From NCBI GenBank assembly GCA_003142615.1, contig PLMW01000061.1, positions 1 through 36,564 of the forward strand: DNA of 36,564 nucleotides, given 5' to 3'. This DNA is from Opitutia bacterium. Its GTDB lineage: Bacteria > Verrucomicrobiota > Verrucomicrobiia > Opitutales > Opitutaceae. Position 1 is the first letter of the stretch; each line of letters starts with the position of its first letter. A program made the position numbers and the translations under genes. Shown piece by piece: positions 16,387 through 24,165 of the stretch. The notes under the pieces are model-generated. The model did not search any database. It worked only from the letters and a program-made list of their open reading frames with translations, and was not told the DNA's origin.

Positions 16387-17016
16387 TCAATTCATCGGTG
16401 CCAGATTAGCCCATGCCTTTGTGACGTTTGAGACCTGTAATTGATCATCGATTATGGCATAACCGTCCTTTCCGCGCTGCTCGACTGCGCCGATGTTCCT
16501 GAACCACGCTAGCGCGAGGTACGCTTGGTAGGAGGGGATTTCTTCTGAGCCGTCTCCCTTGAACGGCAGCATCTCGTCCATCGAGAAAACCTCCCTGGGT
16601 TTCTTGGAAGAGCACAGAATCTTTGCTACCGCAAACACCGCCGCCCGCGGCGCCCTGTGCTCGTATTCCCGCCGATCTTTCTTTGACCAACCCACCTTGA
16701 CCAGTTTCTCACCGTCACGCTTGAATTGAGGGTAGTCATAAGCCCGCGCCTTCGACTTGGCCGCTACGGAGGACGCAGCGACGTGGCTCTCAGCAGCAGG
16801 GGCCAATGCTACACCTGGCACTTCAGGCATCGCACTAGCGGGACTGGGGATTTCCTTTTGACTGTGCGCCCTTCCAAGCGCACCGACGGCTTCTGCGAGT
16901 GGCGCTACCACCGCTAGGTCGCGGTACCGCTGTTCCGAAAGGGCCCGCTCCATCAGTTCCTTCAGCTGGACTTCCGCTCCGTGGATGATGCCAATGGCGC
17001 GTTCAAGGTCGCTCAT
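16387..17016 (-). CDS. Partner of the GHKL ATPase, possible winged-helix protein (209 aa)
   Basis: Start at MSDLERAIGIIHG (17016); a GTG 12 bp upstream is an alternative. The N-terminal ~50 residues are helical (ELMERALSEQRYRDLAVVAPL), then comes an Ala/Pro/Ser-rich linker (about 60-95). A C-terminal domain follows (YDYPQFKRDGEKLVKVGWSK, then EYEHRAPRAAVFAVAKIL, then SYQAYLALAWFRNIGAVEQ), ending in a strand-turn-strand with the look of a winged helix. It could be the DNA-recognition or adaptor subunit for the ATPase encoded 24 bp downstream. Family not recognised. A strong palindrome lies just upstream. Confidence 0.75.
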   Translation of the reverse strand: MSDLERAIGIIHGAEVQLKELMERALSEQRYRDLAVVAPLAEAVGALGRAHSQKEIPSPASAMPEVPGVALAPAAESHVAASSVAAKSKARAYDYPQFKRDGEKLVKVGWSKKDRREYEHRAPRAAVFAVAKILCSSKKPREVFSMDEMLPFKGDGSEEIPSYQAYLALAWFRNIGAVEQRGKDGYAIIDDQLQVSNVTKAWANLAPMN

Positions 17017-17032
17017 AATGGGCAGCACTTAC

Positions 17033-17047
17033 CCTGTAAGTTACAGG
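17033..17047. promoter_or_regulatory. Palindrome CCTGTAA-G-TTACAGG upstream of the GHKL operon
   Basis: Perfect 7-bp arms, 17 bp upstream of the ATG at 17016. Further TTAC/GTAA half-sites follow (TTACACAGTAA at about 17062, GTGTAAG at about 17088). On the minus strand a TTGACG hexamer lies at the outer edge, so a repressor bound here would cover the promoter. The operon may be silenced until needed. Confidence 0.6.
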
Positions 17048-17111
17048 ACGTCAAGAATAGGTTACACAGTAAGCGTAATTTTTAGCGTGTAAGCCAAGCA
17101 ATACATGCATA

Positions 17112-17315
17112 TTATATTGTTGAATAATAACTTCCATATTTCCCAGTGCTGCTAATTGAGATGGCAATAGCTTCCTTCCCGAGCTGCTTCGATTCTGCGG
17201 GTAATTCACGAGCCGTTTTCGGATGGCCGATTATGCCATCAATCACCTCGAGCAGGACAGATCGTCCGAGCGGCGGTTGGTCTGGCGCATGTGTAGTTAG
17301 GAAAACGAGGGTTAA
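17112..17315 (-). pseudogene. Open frame without start codon, possible gene remnant
   Basis: A 67-codon open frame between stops, with protein-like sequence (SVLLEVIDGIIGHPKTAREL, then GKEAIAISISSTGKYGSYYS) but no in-frame ATG; only an internal GTG. It could be the tail of a decayed gene or a very short protein. It lies between the GHKL operon promoter and the start of the 92-aa ORF on the other strand. Confidence 0.3.
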
Positions 17316-17317
17316 TC

Positions 17318-17596
17318 ATGAGAATCATCATCATCGTCACGCAGAGTCTCCACGGATACCGAGAATTCTCCGGCGTTGAACGCACCCGGACAAAGGCAGA
17401 GAAACGCCTAAAGCAGATTGGTGGGCCAGGCCACACAGAGCCGGTCGAGATTCCGGACGGAACGAAGCAGATATTTGTGGCATCCCGTGCATCCGCTGGT
17501 GGAGACGACATGATCTACCAAGGAGTCTATCTCGACTACGAGTCTGCAAAGAAGGTGGCGACGGACCGTGGCGAAGTAGTGAGTCCGCCCATTTGA
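17318..17596 (+). CDS. Small uncharacterised protein (92 aa)
   Basis: ATG at 17318 with ACGAGGG upstream as ribosome-binding site. The start MRIIIIVTQS gives a beta strand, followed by a Lys/Arg-rich helix (TRTKAEKRLKQIG), an IFVASRASAGGDD segment and a final helix (YESAKKVATDRG). It is small, soluble and of unknown family. It may be co-transcribed with the downstream ORF that ends before a terminator. Confidence 0.6.
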   Translation: MRIIIIVTQSLHGYREFSGVERTRTKAEKRLKQIGGPGHTEPVEIPDGTKQIFVASRASAGGDDMIYQGVYLDYESAKKVATDRGEVVSPPI

Positions 17597-17660
17597 GGGA
17601 GGAGCAAAGATGGCTTGAACTTTCCTTCGCGAAGGACATCCGTCGCCTGTCCGGTGACAG

Positions 17661-17906
17661 TTGAAGCATCTCTGGACTGAAAAAGCCGAAAAAGCCCGGC
17701 CCTATAAAACTGCGGAAGCCGTCAGGTTTCAGCAAGAGGCCCACACGAAGCTACTGCGTGACGAGCAAGCAAGACGGCTGCTTCCGTCATGGCAATCGAG
17801 TGCCGGATTATTCCCTCCAACCATGATCGAAATCATGTTGGCCGGGCTAATCCTCTATTTGGTGCTTGACCGAATTGTGGAGCTGGTCCGACTCACGAAG
17901 AAATGA
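17661..17906 (+). CDS. Small protein with C-terminal membrane segment
   Basis: 81 residues if the TTG at 17661 is used; an ATG at 17823 would give only the last 27 residues. The N-terminal half is a charged helix (FQQEAHTKLLRDEQARRLL) and the C-terminus is a single membrane span (MIEIMLAGLILYLVLDRIVEL) with a short basic tail. It ends just before a rho-independent terminator. The 27-residue form would resemble small hydrophobic toxins, but there is no evidence for that. Confidence 0.45.
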   Translation: MKHLWTEKAEKARPYKTAEAVRFQQEAHTKLLRDEQARRLLPSWQSSAGLFPPTMIEIMLAGLILYLVLDRIVELVRLTKK

Positions 17907-17915
17907 GTTCTAGGG

Positions 17916-17951
17916 GCGGCTGCCTTCTTTTGGGCCAGCCGCTCTTTTTTT
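17916..17951 (+). terminator. Rho-independent terminator
   Basis: Stem GCGGCTG (17916-17922) with CAGCCGC (17936-17942), a short loop, then a T-run at 17945-17951. It closes the plus-strand pair of small genes. Confidence 0.9.
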
Positions 17952-18234
17952 CGGGGAGGTCCGTAAATCAGGTCGGGGCGAGATTCGAATCATTAGCTAC
18001 GTGCGATTCGAGGACGCAGGCGACCCGTCAAATGATTCGCCGTAAGGATCGGGCAACACGCGTGTTCCGAAGTTGGCACTTGCTCACTTCTATTGATTTC
18101 TGCAATCTTATATTCGATGAGATTGCGAGCCATGGTCACGGCAAGTCTTGCGCCATTGGTGTATGTATTTCATAGGCGCTGACGGTGTTCGAATTGTCGT
18201 GGCGCGCGTCTCAACCCAGCTAGGATTGCAGCCG
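17952..18234. other. Intergenic stretch before the ankyrin gene
   Basis: No gene seen. The frame of the ankyrin gene is open back to 18148, but that extension has no signal-peptide logic and is not counted as coding. Confidence 0.6.
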
Positions 18235-19077
18235 ATGCCAAGGATAACCTTAAAGGAAAGTAGCTGTTTGATCGTCTACTCGGTCGCTCTGATGTTGATA
18301 GCCTGCTCGCAGCTGAGACGGTACACGGCGAGCGACCTGATCACTGCGGCCAATACAGGAAATATCGAGCTTCTCCGAAAAGCTCTTAACGCGGGTGTCA
18401 GCGTGGATTCGACAGATGAATCTGGCTCGACAGCCCTTCATCGGGCTATGTTCACGGCGTTCACCCAAGACCTTGAGCAACAAAAAACCGAGTGCGCTAG
18501 ACTTTTGTTGGCCGCAGGTTCGAAGGTCGATCCCAAGAATTCACTTGGGCAGACACCGCTCTACTTGGCGTGCTTTAGCCACAACATTAGTGGGGTTCGA
18601 TTGTTAGTTTCGCACAAGGCCACAATCGACCCGGGATTGATCCCATTCATCTTCGAGAAGTTCATCCAATACAGCGACGAGCCAGGGCAACCTTACATAG
18701 ACGTGATCCGGCTACTCGTTGTGAATGGCGCACCGATCAATGGAGACAAAGAGGTCCTAACAACGGTGATTGATTCGACCAGCATCTCTCGCAGGCGCCA
18801 ATGGAGGCACGAGATGCTGCTGTATTTCCTCGATCACGGTGCCGACCCTAATGGAGGGGACGACAGTAAGCGGATTCGCCCTCCACTAAATGAGTTTTTC
18901 CAGATGGATGGGGAGAGGCAGCCGCGAACTTCTTTGGAGGATGTTAAACTACTTTTGGACAGGGGCGCGTCGGTAAGGCGTAAGGACTATGAGGGGCTAA
19001 CTGCGCTAGACACGATTCGGCGGTACAAGGTGAAGGTGGCACCGGAGGTTCTGAATGCCCTTGAGGCAGGAGAATAG
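18235..19077 (+). CDS. Ankyrin-repeat lipoprotein
   Basis: 280 residues from the ATG at 18235, chosen because it gives a clean lipoprotein signal peptide: basic start (MPRITLKES), hydrophobic core (CLIVYSVALML) and lipobox LIAC at cysteine 22. Ankyrin repeats follow: DLITAANTGNIELLRKALNAG, SGSTALHRAM, ARLLLAAGSKVDPKNSLGQTPLYLAC, VRLLVSHKATIDP, VIRLLVVNGAPIN, LLYFLDHGADPNG, VKLLLDRGASVRRKDYEGLTALD. Ankyrin repeats bind proteins, so the mature protein is probably a membrane-anchored binding module facing the periplasm. It is on the opposite strand to, and convergent with, the following five-gene envelope operon. Confidence 0.85.
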   Translation: MPRITLKESSCLIVYSVALMLIACSQLRRYTASDLITAANTGNIELLRKALNAGVSVDSTDESGSTALHRAMFTAFTQDLEQQKTECARLLLAAGSKVDPKNSLGQTPLYLACFSHNISGVRLLVSHKATIDPGLIPFIFEKFIQYSDEPGQPYIDVIRLLVVNGAPINGDKEVLTTVIDSTSISRRRQWRHEMLLYFLDHGADPNGGDDSKRIRPPLNEFFQMDGERQPRTSLEDVKLLLDRGASVRRKDYEGLTALDTIRRYKVKVAPEVLNALEAGE

Positions 19078-19157
19078 AGCGCTGCTGCTGATTGAAAGAT
19101 CATGAATTTGATTGCGCACATCTTCTTTGATTAGCCGCTCGCGGGCACGAATGGGGG

Positions 19158-19811
19158 CTATAGGCGGTCTAGAATTTCACGCCGTTTCGCCTGATATTCA
19201 TCGTCGGTGACTAAACCATTTTTGTGTAGACGACTTAGTTCTTCCAGTCTGGCAGCGGGAGAAATCTCTTCGGAGCGGCTCCGAGCAACGAAGATGGGTC
19301 CGGCGGCAACAAGAGCGACGTAAAAGAGGAATGCGCACATTCCCGCACCGAACAACGAAAGGGGTAGCGTCAGAACAAATGCGACAAGGTTAGCCCACGG
19401 ATCGCCATGTTCCGCAACCACTGCCACTATTCCGATGATTGAGCAGACGGTGAGCACCAAGACTCCTATAGAGGATAGATCCAGTATTTTGTCGCGCGCA
19501 GTAAGCTGGATGTCGGCTGCCTCTCCAGGGGGCCGAAAGCGCCCGAAAATCGACCAAGAAGTGTGCCTAGCGAAATAGGCGAGCGCAATTAACCCAACCA
19601 AACAGACCCAAACCTGAACGGCCTGTAGATGCTGCGCATAAGGCTGGTTGGTGCCTCCCCTTATTTCGCCCAACACCCACGCTTGCTCGCCATTCGCCGT
19701 CCAATACATCACTGGCAAAAGAAGGCTGGCAGCACCGACGGCCGCGATGATCGAGATCGTCGCGATCCGACAAGTCGATAAGACATCGACTAGCTCTCGT
19801 TTCTTGCTCAT
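19158..19811 (-). CDS. Membrane protein with C-terminal SHOCT domain
   Basis: 217 residues from MSKKRELVDVL (19811); a longer frame to 19865 has no better signals. Four or five hydrophobic segments are visible (IATISIIAAVGAASLLLPVM, VWVCLVGLIALAYFA, IGVLVLTVCSIIGIVAVVA, AFVLTLPLSLFGAGMCAFLF). The last 35 residues (ARLEELSRLHKNGLVTDDEY, then QAKRREILDRL) are a textbook SHOCT (short C-terminal) motif, a putative oligomerisation or nucleic-acid contact element found on many membrane proteins. Last gene of the minus-strand operon; 50 bp after the previous stop. Confidence 0.8.
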   Translation of the reverse strand: MSKKRELVDVLSTCRIATISIIAAVGAASLLLPVMYWTANGEQAWVLGEIRGGTNQPYAQHLQAVQVWVCLVGLIALAYFARHTSWSIFGRFRPPGEAADIQLTARDKILDLSSIGVLVLTVCSIIGIVAVVAEHGDPWANLVAFVLTLPLSLFGAGMCAFLFYVALVAAGPIFVARSRSEEISPAARLEELSRLHKNGLVTDDEYQAKRREILDRL

Positions 19812-19861
19812 GGTAGGTGGGATTCCCCTAGCAGATTTCGCATACCTTGATGCGCCACCCA

Positions 19862-20707
19862 TCAATAGCGTAGCGTAATGACAGCGTACATCGTACCGTG
19901 GTTGTACCCGTGTTCGATGATAATGCTCTTAACCGCTGCGTGGGGATCGCGCCAGTTGATCTCCCTCTTTTCATAAGTAACAAAAGCGCCGTCCCTACCG
20001 CCGCTTTCGTTTTTGGCAAGAACCCGAGACTCGAAGCGGGGATCCAAGGCTCTGAAGGCTGTGTTGTAAGCTAGCTGGATTGCGTCACTATTCCTGGGGT
20101 CACCACCAAAAATCAGCCAGATGCAATCACCCATATAGTCGTGGTCCACGCGGTAGGCACTTATATAGAAATAACAGTTGTTTTCGATCTTGTAGCCAGT
20201 TCTTCTCAACAGTCTATCAAGTTGGACGCGGATGGCCCGTCCGGAATCGTTATCACGCGGGTAAGGGATTCGCGCCAATAGTGTAACTAGGTCCGTGAGC
20301 GTCGCTGGGTAAGCTCCGTCGTTCCACCACTCGAGCGCGACGGGCCCATAATCGTCGAAACATGGAAACCACTTCTGGCAGAGTAACGCCCATGCGGCCT
20401 GTCTGTCCGCCGCCGTTGCGCTTGGGCTATCACTGATTCGATTGAATTTGGCGAGGTCAGCTTCAAATGCTGCCTGTGCCTGCTGGCGGGCATTCTGTTG
20501 GGCTTCGCGTTGCTGCCGTTCCAGGGCTTCAATAGCCGCTCGTCGCCGAGCTTCTTGATCTTGCCGATCTCGCTCCCGATCTCGCTCCTCTTGCTCCTTC
20601 TTGGTGACGCCCTGCAAAAGCGAGTCAAGGGACGGCTCTGGCTCTGCACAAAAGGCTGCGATGGACAGCAACGTGAGCAGGAATGCCAACGCTTGGATGA
20701 ATCTCAT
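19862..20707 (-). CDS. Exported coiled-coil protein, paralogue of its upstream neighbour
   Basis: 281 residues from MRFIQALAFLLTLLSIAAFC (20707), a signal peptide with possible cleavage near AFCAEP. A charged coiled coil follows (KKEQEERDRERDRQDQEARR, then EALERQQREAQQNARQQAQ), then a globular domain with AWALLCQKWF and ALEWWNDG. That domain matches a motif in the neighbouring DnaJ-zinc-like protein, suggesting common origin. The start ATG overlaps the neighbour's TGA (ATGA), so the two are translationally coupled. Function unknown. Confidence 0.75.
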   Translation of the reverse strand: MRFIQALAFLLTLLSIAAFCAEPEPSLDSLLQGVTKKEQEERDRERDRQDQEARRRAAIEALERQQREAQQNARQQAQAAFEADLAKFNRISDSPSATAADRQAAWALLCQKWFPCFDDYGPVALEWWNDGAYPATLTDLVTLLARIPYPRDNDSGRAIRVQLDRLLRRTGYKIENNCYFYISAYRVDHDYMGDCIWLIFGGDPRNSDAIQLAYNTAFRALDPRFESRVLAKNESGGRDGAFVTYEKREINWRDPHAAVKSIIIEHGYNHGTMYAVITLRY

Positions 20708-21582
20708 GGATAAAGCCTTTGCGCTTTTGTTCCGTTGCACTGCGGGCACCTCCCCGTTCCTTTGCACCGATCACACGGGACGCTGACGGAACCGTTGTAG
20801 CAGTAGGGGCAACGATAGAGGTCTTTCCTGCCCGTGCCGCGGCAGTAGGGACAATTGCTATAGCCGATGTGGCCAGTGCCATTGCACTCGGCGCAACTGA
20901 CGTGGATATAACACGTCCCTCCGCAACGATCACAGCGTTTGTTTACCTCGCCTTTTCCCTGACACGTCGGGCACGTTCCTCGGCCTCCACACGTGACACA
21001 CTTTGTGATTACGGGTCCGGTGTTTTGCCACGTCAACGCGGCAGGAAAATCCGGTAGATTGGACACCCCCCACCTTTCACAAAACTCCGTCCATAATCGA
21101 AGGCCCGATTGACCGTTGGTCGCGGCAGAACGCATTTTCCGGAGGAGATCGCTGTATTCGGACTCGAACGCGTCTCGCCTTGCGGCCATTTCACCGACTC
21201 CAGGCCGGCGGCCATAATAGGCCTCGACCGTGAGCGCTTCCTTCAAGCGAGCTTCATTCTCCGCAATATCTCGTTTTGTTTGGTCGATTTTCCACTCAAG
21301 AACAGCAATCTCAGTCCGCGTCTCCTCGATGCGGGTCAATGCGGCGCGTCGTTCTGGCGACTGTTCGTTAGGTATACGCTGTTGGAGCGCTTCAAGACGC
21401 TGCTTAGCATCAGCAAGGGCTTTCTCGTATCCTCGCAGTGCGGCGTTGGAACGCTCGATCGCCGCGGTAATTTGATCACTTCCAGGTACCTGGCTTGGCA
21501 AGCTAACTGGTGAAGCAGCACTCCACACTGAGATGGATGCGGTAAGGGCCGCTCCGATAAGAACGAATCGGAGCTTTTGCAT
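20704..21582 (-). CDS. Exported protein with coiled coil and DnaJ-type zinc-finger repeats
   Basis: 292 residues from MQKLRFVLIGAALTASISVW, a signal peptide. A long coiled coil follows (about 35-140, with EKALADAKQRLEALQQR and EIAVLEWKIDQTKRDIAENE), then the LWTEFCERW...ALTWQNTG motif shared with the downstream neighbour. The C-terminal ~100 residues hold eight CxxC knuckles, most in CxxCxGxG form: CVTCGGRG, CPTCQGKG, CDRCGGTC, CAECNGTG, CPYCRGTG, CPYCYNGS, CDRCKGTG, CPQCNGT. DnaJ has four such knuckles binding two zincs; here up to four zincs are possible. There is no J-domain, so it is not a co-chaperone of the normal kind. Export is unusual for this motif. Confidence 0.8.
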   Translation of the reverse strand: MQKLRFVLIGAALTASISVWSAASPVSLPSQVPGSDQITAAIERSNAALRGYEKALADAKQRLEALQQRIPNEQSPERRAALTRIEETRTEIAVLEWKIDQTKRDIAENEARLKEALTVEAYYGRRPGVGEMAARRDAFESEYSDLLRKMRSAATNGQSGLRLWTEFCERWGVSNLPDFPAALTWQNTGPVITKCVTCGGRGTCPTCQGKGEVNKRCDRCGGTCYIHVSCAECNGTGHIGYSNCPYCRGTGRKDLYRCPYCYNGSVSVPCDRCKGTGRCPQCNGTKAQRLYP

Positions 21583-21751
21583 CAGCCTCGCTATACCCCA
21601 AGCGCTAGAACTTTGCTGCCAAATTGCCGACCACATTCCGGTCGGTGGTGCATTCGATCTTAGGCGGACTTTCATGACACATGATTGGGGCACCGGACAG
21701 CAGCTCTGGATCTCGACGGGGCCGTCGACGAGATATTATCTTGGCGTCGCG

Positions 21752-22531
21752 TCAGGTACCCGGACCGGGCCGCAGAAGGAAAGAAAGCAGGACTGCGACA
21801 AACCAAGCGCCGAATTGGTAAGCCACGGCGCGGATGTTATCGGCCTGCGACACAGAACCGGGATCCATAAGCTGCGTGACAAGACCCGGTATAAACACGC
21901 CCACGAGCACAAACACCATGTGGATCCACCGTATGGCGGTGCTGTTTTTCCCAGCAAGACAACTGGCGATCAAGTATCCCAAGCCTGCTCCAACGAAGGA
22001 GAACACCCTAAATTGAGCAAGATCCGCAGCGGAATAGTTCAAATTGTTCCCATGCCCGAGGATTGCGACCATGGTGGCCCCGTACGACAGAATAAAGACC
22101 GTCACGATGTCCCTGATCACGCAAAGGGGTCGCAAGCGAGACTTGTAGAGTTGATGTACCACCGCTTCTGAGGTCCTACATTTACCCTTATTCGAGGACG
22201 TCGTCTCGCCATTCGCGGTTTCCCGCTGAACAGAAGTCGCCTCTTCACCTTGGCCTCCTCCAATAAAGAGGGAGATAATGCTCAGAAACGCGGGAAGAAC
22301 TACTCCCACACCCACGGCAATCTCCTTCGAAACGTTTTCTCTGGGCAATACGAATATAAGAGTGCCACCCAGGTTGATATTCCAAAGCGACTGGCGCTGC
22401 AAGTTGGCGACATTGGCGACGGCCAAGAATCCTCCGAGCAGTGACGGCGCTTCTTGGACTTGAATGAAGCGCCATTGGCAGACAGAGAAATGTAGCACGA
22501 GCCCGATGATCGCGACGACAAGGGTTTTCAT
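21752..22531 (-). CDS. Polytopic membrane protein, unknown function
   Basis: 259 residues starting MKTLVVAIIGLVLHFSVCQW. Around seven hydrophobic spans are visible, including IAVGVGVVLPAFLSIISLFI, VTVFILSYGATMVAILG, VFSFVGAGLGYLIASCLAG, MVFVLVGVFIPGLVTQLM and FGAWFVAVLLSFLLR. A hydrophilic loop (about 95-125) with Glu/Thr/Ser and KGKCRTSEA separates the two halves. No transporter signature is recognised. It lies in the minus-strand operon, 46 bp after the PDZ-like gene and 169 bp before the DnaJ-zinc-like gene. Confidence 0.7.
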   Translation of the reverse strand: MKTLVVAIIGLVLHFSVCQWRFIQVQEAPSLLGGFLAVANVANLQRQSLWNINLGGTLIFVLPRENVSKEIAVGVGVVLPAFLSIISLFIGGGQGEEATSVQRETANGETTSSNKGKCRTSEAVVHQLYKSRLRPLCVIRDIVTVFILSYGATMVAILGHGNNLNYSAADLAQFRVFSFVGAGLGYLIASCLAGKNSTAIRWIHMVFVLVGVFIPGLVTQLMDPGSVSQADNIRAVAYQFGAWFVAVLLSFLLRPGPGT

Positions 22532-22577
22532 GGTAGAGCTTCAAAGTGAGCCGGAGATTTAGCCGGAGCGGTTGATA

Positions 22578-23861
22578 TCAATGTCCCAAGAGCACCATCA
22601 CCTGCGCTCGTTCCCATCTTCCGCTTGCGCCCCTCCGCCATATTCCGACCGCGACTTGACCCGACCTCTGCGTCGCTGCGACTGCGGCATAGAAATCCGA
22701 ATCGGTTCCAATCGCCCGATGCTGGATGCTCTCGACAACGACGCCAGCGGGTAAGCCCGCGACGGATTCATTCAGATACACACCAGTTGTACCTGGGAAA
22801 AGTCCTCGTTGTTGGATCAAACCGGATGTAACTGTTTCGACCGCTGGCCTAGTTACGGATTGGTCAGCCCGTTCTAGGGGTGCCGAGGCTATTGCTTGCG
22901 CGGGAGGATTCGGCGGGCGGGAGGCAGATACGGATCGGAGATTGCGAGAAGAAGGAGCGGGGGGCGACGCAACACGAGGAGCTTCTGGCGAGCTTGAGGT
23001 GCGAACATGCTCCATTTCCGCCACACTCGGCGCTGATTGCTCTACGTGAAGATTCACATCGGACTGTTGGCGTTCGATTGTGAACTGGATCAAATACACG
23101 AAGTACGGCCCGGCATACTCTCTAGGCGAGAAGCCGCTCAAATTCGGTACTTGTTCGTAGGTATATCCGAAGTCCTTGCGTGCTATTCGGTCAAAGAGTT
23201 CGGTCCCAGCACAGCGCTTGTCGCCGTAATTGGTGAATTCTGCCCCTAAGTGAAGAACGCAAAACCGAACATCGGGGTTTCTTAGCTCGTTTTGCCATGC
23301 CTGCTGGAAACGATCTAGCACGTCTGGTGGCTGCGATTCGCTCGACTGATTCTGTCCGAACTCAAGGAGCGGCGAAAAGTTGAAAGGCGTTAAAGCGCCG
23401 TCGTAGTGAGCAGCCCGTATCTCAAGGAATTGGACCTTCTCGATGTCGTCTACAGGCCTATCCCACGAGTCGGCATACCGCCAACTGCCCGGATTGAACT
23501 TATCCGGTAGCTTCGGTCGCTGCTGACTCCAAGGGTATTCCTTCTCCCACGAAAGCGCGAAAACGGCGACCCCCATTTCGTTGGTTTGTGCCGAGGCCTC
23601 GTATTCGCGAGGCTCGCTCCTGGGGACACTCGGGTTGTCGAGTAAGCCGAGATGTTCGGTTTGGTACGTGCCTCTTAGAATCACTTCAGCCCCATGGACT
23701 GGCAGCCGGCTATTGGCATCTAGGAGTTCGACTCGAACCACCACCGTCCTTGGATGAACGGCCCGACTCCAGGCATACAATGAAGAGTCCCAAATGCCGC
23801 TGTACCACAAAGAGTCGGCGTGCAGGGCTAATGCCGCTCCCCCAGCCAACGCGCCAGCCAT
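22578..23861 (-). CDS. Exported or membrane-anchored protein with C-terminal PDZ-like domain
   Basis: 427 residues from the ATG at 23861 (MAGALAGGAALALHADSLW, a likely signal anchor); a GTG at 23933 would add 24 residues. After the hydrophobic start comes a beta-sandwich-like region (TVVVRVELLDANSRLPVHGAEVILRG), a middle part of unknown fold, and a Pro/Ser/Ala-rich linker (about 285-345). The C-terminal domain has GTTGVYLNES, GLPAGVVVESIQHRAI, SDFYAAVAA and VAVGIWRRG, the order of a PDZ domain as in HtrA-type proteins. No protease triad is visible. First gene of the five-gene envelope operon. Confidence 0.7.
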   Translation of the reverse strand: MAGALAGGAALALHADSLWYSGIWDSSLYAWSRAVHPRTVVVRVELLDANSRLPVHGAEVILRGTYQTEHLGLLDNPSVPRSEPREYEASAQTNEMGVAVFALSWEKEYPWSQQRPKLPDKFNPGSWRYADSWDRPVDDIEKVQFLEIRAAHYDGALTPFNFSPLLEFGQNQSSESQPPDVLDRFQQAWQNELRNPDVRFCVLHLGAEFTNYGDKRCAGTELFDRIARKDFGYTYEQVPNLSGFSPREYAGPYFVYLIQFTIERQQSDVNLHVEQSAPSVAEMEHVRTSSSPEAPRVASPPAPSSRNLRSVSASRPPNPPAQAIASAPLERADQSVTRPAVETVTSGLIQQRGLFPGTTGVYLNESVAGLPAGVVVESIQHRAIGTDSDFYAAVAATQRSGQVAVGIWRRGASGRWERAQVMVLLGH

Positions 23862-24025
23862 TCGCCATAGCCTTTTATGCCCCAAAGGCTTCAAGCTAAT
23901 CCATGGACTGTTGGGGCGGCACACGGGGTCCACGGTATCCGAGCAGACCCGGCGATTTCTCGCAATTGCATAATTCTATTCAGGCACTCTAGAGCCACCT
24001 AAAGCGAACCGGGATGGGCCCTCGA

Positions 24026-24045
24026 AGGTTGCCAGAAGGTTGCCA
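24026..24045 (+). repeat. Two direct AGGTTGCCA repeats at 11-bp spacing near attR
   Basis: AGGTTGCCA occurs at 24026-24034 and 24037-24045. The word matches the arms of the inverted repeat just before the integrase at the other island end. This is the expected arrangement of integrase arm-type sites on both sides of an attachment core. Confidence 0.65.
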
Positions 24046-24119
24046 AAATTCGTGTTTTTGGCTTCACATCGCGGTCCGTTCGTGCATCTCTTTTCCGGTT
24101 CTAATACATTAACCATCAA

Positions 24120-24146
24120 CTAAGTCCGCGTTTTCTAGCGACTTAG
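24120..24146. repeat. Inverted repeat CTAAGTC...GACTTAG near attR
   Basis: 7-bp arms separated by 13 bp, 20 bp left of the right-hand 23-bp repeat. It may contribute to recombinase or excisionase binding; it also overlaps the 3' end of the integrase remnant. Confidence 0.45.
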
Positions 24147-24165
24147 CTTCAAGGCGGAAATCTGG

